The notes under the pieces: generated by a model
The model's database searches: none
Told to the model about the DNA's origin: nothing
The model's input: only the letters and a program-made list of their open reading frames with translations
Shown: positions 26,302-34,844 of the stretch, in pieces
How positions within the stretch are numbered: position 1 is the stretch's first letter
Layout of the letters: each line of letters begins with the position of its first letter
Program-made: the position numbers and the translations under genes
From: an uncultured Prevotellaceae bacterium
GTDB taxonomy: Bacteria > Bacteroidota > Bacteroidia > Bacteroidales > Bacteroidaceae
DNA length: 46,177 bases
Assembly: GCA_902784565.1 (NCBI GenBank)
Contig: CACZVE010000036.1
Coordinates: forward strand, 1 to 46,177
Direction: 5' to 3'

Positions 26302-27531
26302 ATGGAACGGCTATGGAACAGGAACTACTGCAAGGTAATGGTGGCGAACTTCTCGCTGTTCTTTGCCTTCTACGTTCTTACTCCATTGCTGCCCCTCTAC
26401 CTGAGTGAACATTTCGGAGCGACGAAGGATGTGATAGGGTTGGTGCTGTCGGGTTACACCGTGACTGCCTTGCTCTTCCGCCCGTTTAGCGGCTATGTCG
26501 TCGACTCGTTTTCAAGAAAGAAGGTGCTGATGCTTTGCTTCGGCACCTTCTCCATTTTCTTCGCGGGTTATCTGGCTGCCTCCACCTTATTATTATTTAT
26601 GGTGGTCAGGACACTGCATGGCGGTCCCTTCGGTGCGCTGACGGTAGCCAACTCCACGGTAGCCATCGACGTGTTGCCGTCAAGTCGTCGTACGGAGGGC
26701 ATCGGCTACTATGGCCTGAGTAATAACCTCGCGATGGCTATTGCCCCCACCATTGGCATCTTCCTCTACAAACTGACCAACAGTTTCGAGGCACTCTTCT
26801 GGCTGGCCCTTATCGTGGCCTGTCTCGGCTGGCTGGTGGATTCCACCGTCGACCTGAGGGACAAGAATCATGGGGACTGGCACAATGATAGCAGCGTAGC
26901 GGAGATCAGGGGGCCTGTCCCCGTGATTCGCAAAATTTCATGGGACCGTTTCTTTTTGGTGAAAGGCTGGCTCTTGGGTCTGAATATGGTGGCTTTCGGC
27001 TTCAGTTTCGGCGTATTGAGCAACTATCTCGCTATCTACGGCAAGGAGGTGTTAGGCATCACGGGTGGCACTGGAACTTATTTCATGCTCTGTTCCGTAG
27101 GTCTCATCCTCTCACGTATCCAAGGTGGCAGAGCACTGCGCAAAGGCCGTCTCACCCACAATGCCGGCGAAGGGATGGTCATCTCCTTTATTGGCTATAC
27201 ATTATTTATAGCCGCTCCAGGGTGGCTCGGTTACTACGGTTCGGCCTTGCTGATTGGTCTAGGTAATGGTCACATGTGGCCTGCCTTCCAGAACATGACT
27301 ATCAACGTGGCCCACAACAACCAGCGTGGCACGGCTAATAGTACTATTCTCATCTCATGGGATATCGGCATGGGTCTCGGCATCCTCGTCGGAGGTGTCG
27401 TCTCGGAACTTCTGGGCTATGCTGCTGCCTTCTGGACGGTGGTGTTGGTCAACGGTGCCGGTGTGCTCTGTTTCTTCCTCGCCACTAAGATGTTCTTCCT
27501 CCGTCGCAATCTTAACGCATCAGTCCATTAA
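26302..27531 (+). CDS. MFS transporter
   Basis: A 409-residue integral membrane protein with about 12 helices. The loop 2-3 MFS signature is visible as GYVVDSFSRKKVLM, and another after helix 8 as RIQGGRALRKGRLTHNAGEG. No soluble domains. It starts three bases after the GH3 stop, so it is co-transcribed with the esterase and GH3. Given that context it may take up or export a sugar released from xylan or beta-glucan, but arabinose-efflux-like MFS proteins look the same, and substrate and direction are unknown. Confidence 0.88.
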   Translation: MERLWNRNYCKVMVANFSLFFAFYVLTPLLPLYLSEHFGATKDVIGLVLSGYTVTALLFRPFSGYVVDSFSRKKVLMLCFGTFSIFFAGYLAASTLLLFMVVRTLHGGPFGALTVANSTVAIDVLPSSRRTEGIGYYGLSNNLAMAIAPTIGIFLYKLTNSFEALFWLALIVACLGWLVDSTVDLRDKNHGDWHNDSSVAEIRGPVPVIRKISWDRFFLVKGWLLGLNMVAFGFSFGVLSNYLAIYGKEVLGITGGTGTYFMLCSVGLILSRIQGGRALRKGRLTHNAGEGMVISFIGYTLFIAAPGWLGYYGSALLIGLGNGHMWPAFQNMTINVAHNNQRGTANSTILISWDIGMGLGILVGGVVSELLGYAAAFWTVVLVNGAGVLCFFLATKMFFLRRNLNASVH

Positions 27532-27538
27532 AGCAGAA

Positions 27539-27562
27539 GTGCCGCCCACAAGGGGCAGCACC
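27539..27562. terminator. Hairpin between convergent MFS and coaW genes
   Basis: GTGCCGCCC (27539-27547) pairs with GGGGCAGCAC (27552-27561) with one C-A mismatch around ACAA. On the plus side CAGTTTTG follows; on the minus side a weak U stretch. Confidence 0.7.
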
Positions 27563-28390
27563 TCAGTTTTGTTGTCTGGTATAGTCGAGTGCTGCGCCGA
27601 TGGCGGTGCAGTACTGGGAGTACTTGGGGATGTGGAAACGGATGTCGTAGAGTTTCTCCAAGGCGGGGAATACCTCTTTGCACTGTGGTAACAGTGAGAG
27701 GTTGCCGATGAGCACGAAGTCATGGATATCGCTGCCAAGGGAAGCCAACCAAGCGGCAGAGCCTATCGACTGGAGTACCATCTTGATGATACCGGCGGCA
27801 ATGTCTTCTTTCGAGGCATCGTTCTGGGCACGGGCAAAGTTAGAAGCGGTGGTATCCATCGGCAGTCCTGGAAGCGGCTGTGGACTGATATCACCGATAG
27901 TGAGGTCGATGTTACGGTCGTTACCCTTCTTGGCTAACGCTGCCACTTGTTTGATGTCACTGGTGTTCAGCAACAGACGCGAGAGACCTGCCAACGTTCC
28001 GCCTCCCACGCCGATACCACCGATATGACGCATGTCATCGCCGTCACATCTCACAAACGATGTACCAGTACCCATGGATACCACGATGGTATGGTCGAGT
28101 TTGGATTCAAAACGGGCTCCCAGACCGTCGGCGATGAACTCCTGCGACTTGCTGGTGGGCAGACCGTAGATGGGCTGGTCGATGTAGGCGGCACCCACAC
28201 CTGTCAGCATGACATGCTCCACATCTTTCAGTTCAATGTCATTATCGTGCAGATACTTGCCGAAGGCCCCGTAGAGTGAGGTGATGGGGTCGGCTGCCGT
28301 GATACGGATAGGGGCAGAGATCTTGTTGTTCTTGATGCCTACAATCTTTGTTGTGGAGATACCCACGTCAATTCCAATAACGATTCCCAT
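27563..28390 (-). CDS. coaW: Type II pantothenate kinase
   Basis: A 275-residue ASKHA-fold kinase resembling staphylococcal/eukaryotic type II PanK rather than CoaA or CoaX. Phosphate-1 loop IGIDVGISTTKIV (about 5-17), VVSMGTGTSFV, GGIGVGGGTLAGLSRLL, and the terminal FVLIGNLSLLP and CTAIGAALDYTR motifs are all seen. It phosphorylates pantothenate, the first step of CoA synthesis. It follows the histidine phosphatase gene by 30 bases that contain an AATTGATAATTGACAATT repeat, and is probably co-transcribed with it. Type II PanKs in Staphylococcus are not feedback-inhibited by CoA; whether this holds here is unknown. Confidence 0.88.
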   Translation of the reverse strand: MGIVIGIDVGISTTKIVGIKNNKISAPIRITAADPITSLYGAFGKYLHDNDIELKDVEHVMLTGVGAAYIDQPIYGLPTSKSQEFIADGLGARFESKLDHTIVVSMGTGTSFVRCDGDDMRHIGGIGVGGGTLAGLSRLLLNTSDIKQVAALAKKGNDRNIDLTIGDISPQPLPGLPMDTTASNFARAQNDASKEDIAAGIIKMVLQSIGSAAWLASLGSDIHDFVLIGNLSLLPQCKEVFPALEKLYDIRFHIPKYSQYCTAIGAALDYTRQQN

Positions 28391-28395
28391 TTCTT

Positions 28396-28425
28396 TTAAT
28401 TGATAATTGACAATTGATAATTATT
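28396..28425. repeat. AATTGATAATTGACAATTGATAATT tandem repeat
   Basis: Three alternating words of TTGATAA and TTGACAA fill the gap between the phosphatase stop and coaW. Same family as the ispD/recG junction at 14191-14228. Confidence 0.75.
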
Positions 28426-29701
28426 TATTCATCTCGTCAAACTTGGCGAGTTTGTCGAGGTAGTACTGGCGCAGGGTGGCCCAATTGTAGTAGGGATGCT
28501 GGTCTGTACTGATGGGGAGTGTGACTTCACGCTCGTTGAGCAGGGCCTTCACCAGGATGTCGCCATTTCCTTTTTTCGGACGATAGAAGATGAGTTGGAT
28601 GTTACAGCCCATCGGGAAGATCTTGTAGTTCTGCCAGTACTGGTCGAGTTCGTCGAGGTTCTCCACCTGTACGGCGCAGTTGTCGAGTTCCAGCAGGCAG
28701 GCGAGTGGCATGACACACACCTCGTGACCGAAGCGGAGGGTGGCCTGTGTCTGTGTAACAGTGTCTGCCGTCTCGATGATGTTCTTCAGGAGATTACGCT
28801 GACTGAAGGGCATGATGCCTTTGGTTTGTGGGGCAGGACCATAGTTGAGATACCAAGCGATATTGTTCTGTTTCCACAGGTCATAGATCTCCTCGTCGGT
28901 GAAAAGGGAAAAGAGTTCGATGTCAGTGTCGTGACTCTGCATGTTGGTAGCAATCTCAAAGAGACTACGCATGAAAGAACTGGCGCGCAGGTTGTTGAAC
29001 ACCCACTGCTGATCGTTGAACAGGGCCTTCATCAATCGCTCGGGATGCGTGTATTTGTCACGCCATACCTCACGACGCAGTTTACTGTCGGTGCCGGTCT
29101 TCTTCACGAGTCCGTCCCAGGGTTGATTCAGGTAGTACTGTAACGACTCACTGACATCATTGTGGAAACGGGCTGTCGGATTGGCAGCAGCCAGTTCCTC
29201 GCACTCGGCAATCATGGAGAGGATACAACGGTTGACCACCGTAGAGCGTGCATCGATAGGCACATTCTTTGCCTTGAAGATCTCGGGGAAGTTCTGGGCC
29301 ATGCGCATGCCGATGCCATGATGCTGGCGTTCTCCCACGGTAGAGAGATCACCCAGGCGATCCACAGAGGTTGGTTCGAAAGCCTCAATCTTACGGAGCG
29401 TCTCTTCGCCGAGGGACGTCAACTTACCCTGTTCCTTGGCTTCGCGAAGAGTGTTCCGAGGACCGATATAACTGTTTTCGGCAATCAGCCAACGGGAACC
29501 GTGACGACCATAGTGACTCATGTAGAATGGCTCATAGCCCTTTGGGGCAGGGGTGAGTGGTTTGTCGGGCAGACGACGGTTATAGTCCAGATACTGACTG
29601 CCAGACAAATACTTGTTGGCCTTGATTTCTTCACGGGCTGTCTGGGCGGTGATGGTAACAGCCATCAGAACCGCAGCAAGGGTGGTCATTAGTTTCTTCA
29701 T
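28421..29701 (-). CDS. Secreted histidine phosphatase, MINPP/phytase-like
   Basis: A 426-residue clade 2 histidine acid phosphatase with a signal peptide (1-20, ITAQ). The catalytic motif is YGRHGSRW (Arg66, His67, Arg70), and the C-terminal proton-donor motif is FGHEVCVMPL, the HE form instead of HD, as in multiple inositol-polyphosphate phosphatases. A conserved DARSTVVNRCILSM region follows the phosphate pocket. A Bacteroides homologue of this type degrades inositol hexakisphosphate, so phosphate release from dietary phytate is plausible; other sugar phosphates are possible. Downstream of tRNA-Phe and its hairpin, upstream of coaW. No TAnnTTTG box of its own was found, so expression may depend on read-through or an unrecognised promoter. 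Confidence 0.87.
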   Translation of the reverse strand: MKKLMTTLAAVLMAVTITAQTAREEIKANKYLSGSQYLDYNRRLPDKPLTPAPKGYEPFYMSHYGRHGSRWLIAENSYIGPRNTLREAKEQGKLTSLGEETLRKIEAFEPTSVDRLGDLSTVGERQHHGIGMRMAQNFPEIFKAKNVPIDARSTVVNRCILSMIAECEELAAANPTARFHNDVSESLQYYLNQPWDGLVKKTGTDSKLRREVWRDKYTHPERLMKALFNDQQWVFNNLRASSFMRSLFEIATNMQSHDTDIELFSLFTDEEIYDLWKQNNIAWYLNYGPAPQTKGIMPFSQRNLLKNIIETADTVTQTQATLRFGHEVCVMPLACLLELDNCAVQVENLDELDQYWQNYKIFPMGCNIQLIFYRPKKGNGDILVKALLNEREVTLPISTDQHPYYNWATLRQYYLDKLAKFDEMNK

Positions 29702-29719
29702 ACCTTATTATATTATTAA

Positions 29720-29752
29720 AAGAAAACCCGGCTCCATGAAGGAAAACCGGGC
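29720..29752 (-). terminator. Terminator-like hairpin after tRNA-Phe
   Basis: On the minus strand CCCGG (29751-29747) pairs with CCGGG (29731-29727), helped by an inner TCC/GGA pairing, then TTTTCTTTTAAT. It lies between the tRNA and the phosphatase gene. Confidence 0.7.
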
Positions 29753-29767
29753 TAATGAAAGGAGGAG

Positions 29768-29840
29768 TGGTACCTCCAGGAATCGAACCGGGGACACACG
29801 GATTTTCAGTCCGATGCTCTACCAACTGAGCTAAGGCACG
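29768..29840 (-). tRNA. tRNA-Phe (GAA anticodon), with unpaired positions
   Basis: On the minus strand: 5' CGTGCCT, D-arm GCTC AGTTGGTA GAGC, anticodon arm TCGGA CTGAAAA TCCGT, T-arm CCCGG TTCGATT CCTGG, acceptor 3' AGGTACC, discriminator A. The anticodon GAA is clear and the invariant T-loop is intact. Three positions do not pair: C1-C72, T27-T43 and C51-T63. The last may be usual for this lineage; C1 replaces an expected G1. CCA is not encoded (CACT follows). Confidence 0.88.
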
Positions 29841-29876
29841 TACGAACTTTTTTTGAACCCACCAAATAATTGAGCG

Positions 29877-29894
29877 ACTTTTTTCTAAAAAAGT
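29877..29894 (-). terminator. A/T-stem hairpin after thiL
   Basis: ACTTTTTT and AAAAAAGT form an eight-base stem with a two-base loop just after the thiL stop. Without G-C pairs it would be weak; it may end the sppA-lpxK-punA-thiL transcript. Confidence 0.5.
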
Positions 29895-29897
29895 TGT

Positions 29898-30962
29898 TTA
29901 GGAGAGATGAACCCACCCCTGGGCCTTGAGTTCAAACTCCTGATTATCACGAGTTACGAGCACTTTCCCGAACTTCTCCTCGGTGATGTGTCCGATGAGT
30001 TTAATACCCTCTATCTGTTCAATCTTCTCGTGATCGCCGATGGGAACGGTGAACAACAGTTCGTAGTCCTCGCCGCCATTCAGGGCACAGGTGGTGACAT
30101 TCATATTCATCTCCTCCGCCATGACCGCCGTCTGGTAGTCGATGGGGATGTTCTTTTCATAGATGCGACAACCCACACCGGACTGTTTACAGATATGAAG
30201 GAGTTCCGATGACAGACCATCGCTAATATCCATCATCGCCGTGGGACGGATGCCTGCCTCATGGAGCTTCTCGATGATGTCGCCACGGGCTTCTGTCTGC
30301 ATCTGGCGTTGTAACAGGTATTCCTTGCCGCTGAAATCTGGCTGGAAATGTGCCAGTTCTTCGAGCGCACGCTTGTTCGCAGTCTTTTTTGCTTCCTCCA
30401 CTTGCTGGTAGTAGACGGCTTTTTCGCGTTCCAACAACTGGAGTCCCATATAGGCAGCACCGAGGTCGCCAGAAACACAGATCAGGTCTGTGTTCTTGGC
30501 ACCGTTGCGATAGACAATATCCTCCTTCTTAGCCTCTCCGATACAGGTGATGCTGATGGCCAGACCTGTGTAGGATGAGGTGGTATCTCCGCCGACGATG
30601 TCCACCTGCCATTTGTCACAGGCCAGACGCAATCCCGTATAAAACTCTTCTATGTCCTCCACACTGAAACGTTTGCTGATGGCCAGCGAGACCGTCATCT
30701 GACGGGGTGTGCCGTTCATGGCGAAGATATCACTGATGTTCACCATGGCCGACTTATAGCCAAGATGCTTCAGGTCGATATAGGTCAGGTCGAAGTGAAC
30801 GCCCTCCATCAGCAGGTCTGTCGTGACCAGTACCTCTTTGTCTGGGTAGGAGAGTACGGCACAGTCGTCACCGACGCCGTATTTTGTCGCAGCGTTTTTG
30901 ATTTCTATGTCTTTCGTCAGTCTGTCGATGAGACCAAACTCTCCCAGTTTTGCTATTTCCAT
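29898..30962 (-). CDS. thiL: Thiamine-monophosphate kinase
   Basis: A 354-residue AIR-synthase-fold ATP kinase that makes thiamine diphosphate from thiamine phosphate. Motifs: GEFGLIDRL at the N-terminus, VGDDCAVL (31-34 metal/ATP site), TTDLLMEGVHFDL, GDLGAAYMGLQLL, AMMDISDGLSSELLHICKQSG and LNGGEDYELLFTV. Its start lies inside the end of punA (10-base overlap), so the two are co-translated. An insertion of about 30 residues around EEAKKTANKRALEELAHFQPD is rich in charged residues; it is common in Bacteroidales ThiL. Confidence 0.94.
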   Translation of the reverse strand: MEIAKLGEFGLIDRLTKDIEIKNAATKYGVGDDCAVLSYPDKEVLVTTDLLMEGVHFDLTYIDLKHLGYKSAMVNISDIFAMNGTPRQMTVSLAISKRFSVEDIEEFYTGLRLACDKWQVDIVGGDTTSSYTGLAISITCIGEAKKEDIVYRNGAKNTDLICVSGDLGAAYMGLQLLEREKAVYYQQVEEAKKTANKRALEELAHFQPDFSGKEYLLQRQMQTEARGDIIEKLHEAGIRPTAMMDISDGLSSELLHICKQSGVGCRIYEKNIPIDYQTAVMAEEMNMNVTTCALNGGEDYELLFTVPIGDHEKIEQIEGIKLIGHITEEKFGKVLVTRDNQEFELKAQGWVHLS

Positions 30963-31825
30963 TTTTCTGTCGGGTGATCTGTGTTGAATCTTTCTATATG
31001 CTGGTGCTCGATCTGTTCTGAGCGGACAATCATCTCACGCATGATCTCTGTCATGAAGGGTTGTGCCTTGTTGGCGGCTTCCTGTACCTCCTCGTGACTC
31101 ACCTCGACAGGTACATCAAATCCACCAAGATCGGTGATGACTGACACACCGAAAGTACGGATGCCACAGTGGTGGGCCACAATAACCTCAGGTACGGTGG
31201 ACATACCGACAGCGTCACCGCCAAAGAAACGGTACATCTTATATTCTGCCGGCGTCTCAAAAGTAGGACCTTGCACACCGACATAGATACCGTATTTGAC
31301 ACGTATCTTCTTGTCACGGGCTATCTCCGTAGCAAGTTTGATCAGTTTCTGGTCGTAGGTCTCATGCATATCAGGGAAACGGGGACCCGTGGGGAAATTC
31401 TTGCCACGGAGGGGATGTTCCGGGAAGAAGTTGATATGGTCGGTGATGATCATCAGGTCACCCACACGGAAAGTGTCGTTCATGCCACCTGCGGCATTCG
31501 AAACGAAGAGTGTCTTGATGCCCAGTTCGTACATCACACGGACAGGGAAGGTTACCTCTTTCATCGAGTAGCCTTCATAGAAATGGAAACGTCCCTGCAT
31601 GGCGAGGATATCCACACCACCCAGTTTGCCGAAGATGAGTTTGCCGCTGTGTCCTTCCACCGTGGAAACAGGGAAGTTGGGTATCTCCGAATAGGATATT
31701 TCTTGTTTGTCAGTTATTTCTGAAGCTAATTGTCCGAGGCCTGTCCCCAGAATGATGGCTGTCTTTGGGCTTGTGGTCATCCTTGTTTTTAGCCAGGATG
31801 CTGTTTCTTGAATTCTTTCGTACAT
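30953..31825 (-). CDS. punA: Purine nucleoside phosphorylase I (PNP)
   Basis: A 290-residue trimeric-type PNP. Phosphate-binding GTGLGQLA (27-33), TVEGHSGKLIFG, MQGRFHFYEGYS, DHINFFPEHPLRG and the purine-site segment AVGMSTVPEVIVAHHCGIRTFGVS are all present. It cleaves inosine, guanosine and deoxy forms to base and (deoxy)ribose-1-phosphate. ATG 31825 gives the usual family N-terminus (YERIQETASWLK), but this places the first 116 bases inside lpxK in another frame. The end overlaps thiL by ten bases. Confidence 0.94.
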   Translation of the reverse strand: MYERIQETASWLKTRMTTSPKTAIILGTGLGQLASEITDKQEISYSEIPNFPVSTVEGHSGKLIFGKLGGVDILAMQGRFHFYEGYSMKEVTFPVRVMYELGIKTLFVSNAAGGMNDTFRVGDLMIITDHINFFPEHPLRGKNFPTGPRFPDMHETYDQKLIKLATEIARDKKIRVKYGIYVGVQGPTFETPAEYKMYRFFGGDAVGMSTVPEVIVAHHCGIRTFGVSVITDLGGFDVPVEVSHEEVQEAANKAQPFMTEIMREMIVRSEQIEHQHIERFNTDHPTEKWK

Positions 31826-32888
31826 AACCTATGATTTTTTCATTAAATGATTCTTCTCCTTGTAGCATGAATTCGATGCTGATGGGCAACACGTAGATAC
31901 CACGCCGTGCTTCTGGCGTCAGTCCTTCTGTCTCTTTCAGTCTGACGGCATCTTTCTCCGTGGTAATGATCAGTTTGGGTGATGGCAGGCCCTCGAACGC
32001 TTCATTGATCTTTTTGATATCTTTTTTCTTGAAGTTGTGATGGTCGCTGTATCTGAGTGGGTAGATGTCAGGCGTATGTGGCTTCAAGTCGTAATAAATC
32101 TGTTTCGGCGAGGCAATACCTGTCAACAGTAGGATGTGCCTGCCTGCCAGCTCCTCCAACTTTTCAATCTGTTCCGTCCCATCAAACAACGGGTGCAGGG
32201 GTTCGTATTTGATGGTGGTGAAGAAGAGTTGCTGATAAGGATAGAGGTTCATCTGCTTTGTCAGTACACGGAACTCCATGGGGTTGAGTGTTGTCGGACA
32301 TTTCGTAACGATGACGATGTCGGCCCTGTCTTTACCCTTGACGGGTTCACGGAGTCTGCCTGCAGGCAACAACTTGTCGTGGATAATCAAACGGTGATAG
32401 TCTACCAGCAGGATATTCAGTCCGGGCTTGACATACCGGTGCTGGTAGGCATCATCCAACAGGATGGCATCGATCTCCAGTCCGGTCTCTTTTCCACTGA
32501 TCAGATACTCAATGCCTCTGGTTCGTTTGGCGTCTACGGCAACAGTAATATCAGGATATTTCTGTTTCATCTGATAGGGTTCGTCACCGATGTCGCTCAA
32601 AGGGGTGTCTGTCTGAGCCAACAGGAATCCGCTGCTCTTCCGTTTGTAGCCACGGCTCAGCACCGCCACGTGGACATGGTCTTTCAGCAGTCTGATCAGA
32701 TATTCCACATGGGGTGTCTTCCCCGTGCCGCCTACTGTGATATTTCCCACAGAGATAACGGGTGTCTTGTAGGTGTGTTCCTTCAGGACGCCCATCTCAA
32801 AGAGAAGATTCCTGAATCCCACACCAATACCGTAGAACCAACTCAGCGGCAGTAGTTTCTTGTTTAACTTAATGAAGTCCCCCTCCAT
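31710..32888 (-). CDS. lpxK: Tetraacyldisaccharide 4'-kinase
   Basis: A 392-residue membrane-associated kinase that adds the 4'-phosphate to the lipid A precursor. It has a short N-terminal hydrophobic/amphipathic helix (LLPLSWFYGIGVGFRNLLF), the Walker A GNITVGGTGKTPHVEY (52-59), LSRGYKRKSSGFL, GDEPYQMKQKYP, and the ILLDDAYQHRYVKP Walker B-like segment. The final ~38 residues (KNSRNSILAKNKDD... to stop) are encoded within punA in a different frame. The protein confirms a lipid A-bearing outer membrane. It lies 12 bases after sppA. Confidence 0.94.
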   Translation of the reverse strand: MEGDFIKLNKKLLPLSWFYGIGVGFRNLLFEMGVLKEHTYKTPVISVGNITVGGTGKTPHVEYLIRLLKDHVHVAVLSRGYKRKSSGFLLAQTDTPLSDIGDEPYQMKQKYPDITVAVDAKRTRGIEYLISGKETGLEIDAILLDDAYQHRYVKPGLNILLVDYHRLIIHDKLLPAGRLREPVKGKDRADIVIVTKCPTTLNPMEFRVLTKQMNLYPYQQLFFTTIKYEPLHPLFDGTEQIEKLEELAGRHILLLTGIASPKQIYYDLKPHTPDIYPLRYSDHHNFKKKDIKKINEAFEGLPSPKLIITTEKDAVRLKETEGLTPEARRGIYVLPISIEFMLQGEESFNEKIIGYVRKNSRNSILAKNKDDHKPKDSHHSGDRPRTISFRNN

Positions 32889-32900
32889 CCCTCACAATTT

Positions 32901-34712
32901 TTACTTCACTCTCACGTCGTCGAGCATACGGGCCTGAATGCGACTGTTGTTCTGGAGGTCGTTGCGGATCTCCATCAATGGCTCGTAGAGATCACCCAAC
33001 AAGGCTTTGATCTCTGCCTGGAGACGACTGTCGAGATAAGTCCCCTTGTTCTCCTTCGGCAGGAAGGAATCGATCCAACTGCCCTTGCCGGGATAGGCGG
33101 CGGTATGGTATTCCTTGACCTTTGCCAGTTCGGCGGCTTTCTTCACGGCATCGTCGAGACTGCCGAGTTTGTCGACGAGTTTGATGTTCAGGGCATCGGT
33201 GGCGAGCCAGACACGTCCCTGACCGATGGAGTCAACCTGTTCGGGTTTCATGCTACGTCCCTCTGAAACGATATCGAGGAACTGCTGATAACCATGATCG
33301 ATATAGGTCTGCATGTGTTTCATGATCTCGGTATTGTCCTTGCCGAGAATGAGGTCGGTTTCGTAGTCGGTGAACTTATTGGTGGTCACACCGTCGAAGG
33401 TGACACCGAGTTTGTCGGTGACGAGGCCACTGAAGTTGGGGATGAGTCCGAAGATACCGATACTACCGGTGATGGTGGTCGGCTCTGCGAAGATATAGTT
33501 GGCAGGAGAACTGATCCAGTAGCCGCCCGATGCAGCCATACCGCCCATCGATACCACCAAGGGCTTCTTGTCCTTCAGCAGTTTGAGGGCATGACGGATC
33601 TGTTCAGAAGCGACAGCACTACCACCACCGGAGTTCACACGGAACACCACAGCCTTCACGTCTTCGTCATCGGCGAGTTTACGCAGGTCTTCTGCCGTGG
33701 TTCTACCCACGATGCTGTGTCCACCACCGTTCAACAGGTTCATGGTCTCACTGTCTACAATACTACCGTAGGCATAATAAACGGCAATCTTCTCACCGTC
33801 GTTCTTTTTCTTCGACTTCACATTGAGCATGTCAGAGAGCGTCAACTGGTTGATGCCGTCGTCCTTGTCCAGTTTCAGACGTTCCTTGATCTCCGCCTTG
33901 ATCTCCTCGGGGAACATCACCTTGTCGATGAGTTTGGCTGTCACATAGTCCTTTGTGTCAGCAAAGGCCATGATGCTGTCATTGGCTAACTGGTTCAGGT
34001 CTTCGACCTTCACCTTACGGGCCTCGGCAATCTCCTTCAACCAGTAGTTCCAGATACCAGTGAGGTAAGCGGTGCGCTGTTCACGGTCGTAGTCGCTCAT
34101 GCCCGTCAGGGTATTGCTCTCTACATAACTCTTATATTTGCCGACTTTGGCCACCTGGTACTTGATGCCCAGTTTGTCGTACAGTCCCTTCATGTATTCA
34201 CCCTTGCCACCAAGACCCTTGAAGTCAATGTTGCCGTGGTCGTTCAGGTAGATCTTATCAGCCACCGAAGCCACATAATATGTGGCCTGATAGTACATGT
34301 CGGCATAAGCCACGATCCATTTACCACTCTTTTTGAAGTCCTTCAGGGCATCACGCAGTTGCTGGGCAGTGGCGGGGGCATCAAACGAAAGGGAACCTCC
34401 CTCCAGATAGATACCTTTGACATCCTCTTCGTCTTTGGCTTTCTGGATGCATTCAAGCAGATTGTCGAGTCCCATACTGCCACCCATGCCGCCCATTCCC
34501 AGGAATGAGTCGAAGGGCGTGCCTTCTTCCGAGCGCTCGTTGATGCTACCGTCCATCTTGATGACGAAGACGGAATTGTCCTTAACCTTGGTTGATGCGG
34601 AGTCGCTGGCAAGCATTCCTACCAGAGAAATAACGAAGAAAAGTCCCATCAAAGTGATGAAGATAGCAATACCACAGATGGTGGCAAGCGTCATTTTGAA
34701 AAACTGTTTCAT
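32901..34712 (-). CDS. sppA: Signal peptide peptidase SppA, 67K type
   Basis: A 603-residue tandem-domain SppA with one N-terminal membrane anchor (about residues 8-35). The first domain carries the general-base lysine in VGKYKSYVESNT (Lys194); the second carries the nucleophile in GGMAASGGYWIS (Ser395), after VNSGGGSAVASEQI. This split Ser/Lys dyad is the E. coli-type arrangement. It degrades cleaved signal peptides in the inner membrane. First gene of sppA-lpxK-punA-thiL, with its own promoter. Confidence 0.95.
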   Translation of the reverse strand: MKQFFKMTLATICGIAIFITLMGLFFVISLVGMLASDSASTKVKDNSVFVIKMDGSINERSEEGTPFDSFLGMGGMGGSMGLDNLLECIQKAKDEEDVKGIYLEGGSLSFDAPATAQQLRDALKDFKKSGKWIVAYADMYYQATYYVASVADKIYLNDHGNIDFKGLGGKGEYMKGLYDKLGIKYQVAKVGKYKSYVESNTLTGMSDYDREQRTAYLTGIWNYWLKEIAEARKVKVEDLNQLANDSIMAFADTKDYVTAKLIDKVMFPEEIKAEIKERLKLDKDDGINQLTLSDMLNVKSKKKNDGEKIAVYYAYGSIVDSETMNLLNGGGHSIVGRTTAEDLRKLADDEDVKAVVFRVNSGGGSAVASEQIRHALKLLKDKKPLVVSMGGMAASGGYWISSPANYIFAEPTTITGSIGIFGLIPNFSGLVTDKLGVTFDGVTTNKFTDYETDLILGKDNTEIMKHMQTYIDHGYQQFLDIVSEGRSMKPEQVDSIGQGRVWLATDALNIKLVDKLGSLDDAVKKAAELAKVKEYHTAAYPGKGSWIDSFLPKENKGTYLDSRLQAEIKALLGDLYEPLMEIRNDLQNNSRIQARMLDDVRVK

Positions 34713-34747
34713 ATACCTTATTTATTATTATATGTATTTTCAGATGG

Positions 34748-34778
34748 CAAAATTAGTGTTTTTTCTTGATATGACAAA
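34748..34778 (-). promoter_or_regulatory. Promoter of the sppA-lpxK-punA-thiL operon
   Basis: On the minus strand TTTG (34778-34775), 19 bp, TAATTTTG (34755-34748). The ATG follows about 36 bases later. Confidence 0.72.
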
Positions 34779-34802
34779 ATATTCCGTGAAATATTTGCTT
34801 TC

Positions 34803-34844
34803 TGACAAGTTGTCATACCCCTGGCACTTGGCACGGTTTTGGCT
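34803..34844 (+). promoter_or_regulatory. Sigma-54-like promoter with adjacent palindrome upstream of groES
   Basis: TTGGCAC-N5-TGGCT at 34828-34844 has the GG (34830-34831) and GC (34842-34843) elements separated by exactly ten bases, the sigma-54 -24/-12 spacing. The usual TTGC -12 box is TGGC here. Upstream lies a perfect palindrome TGACAAGTTGTCA (34803-34815), and an extra TGGCAC directly before the -24 box. No TAnnTTTG box is found between this and groES. Confidence 0.6.

Noticed and set aside
26302-27531. Naming the MFS gene as a xyloside or arabinose transporter
   Set aside because: Only the general MFS signatures are visible; substrate cannot be read from sequence.
29841-29880. Promoter for tRNA-Phe
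   Set aside because: The closest match, TATTTG on the minus strand, has one base too few between TA and TTTG, so I do not call it.
31710-31825. Moving the punA start downstream to avoid the lpxK overlap
   Set aside because: The next methionine (31780) still overlaps lpxK by 71 bases and removes the conserved YERIQETASWL helix.
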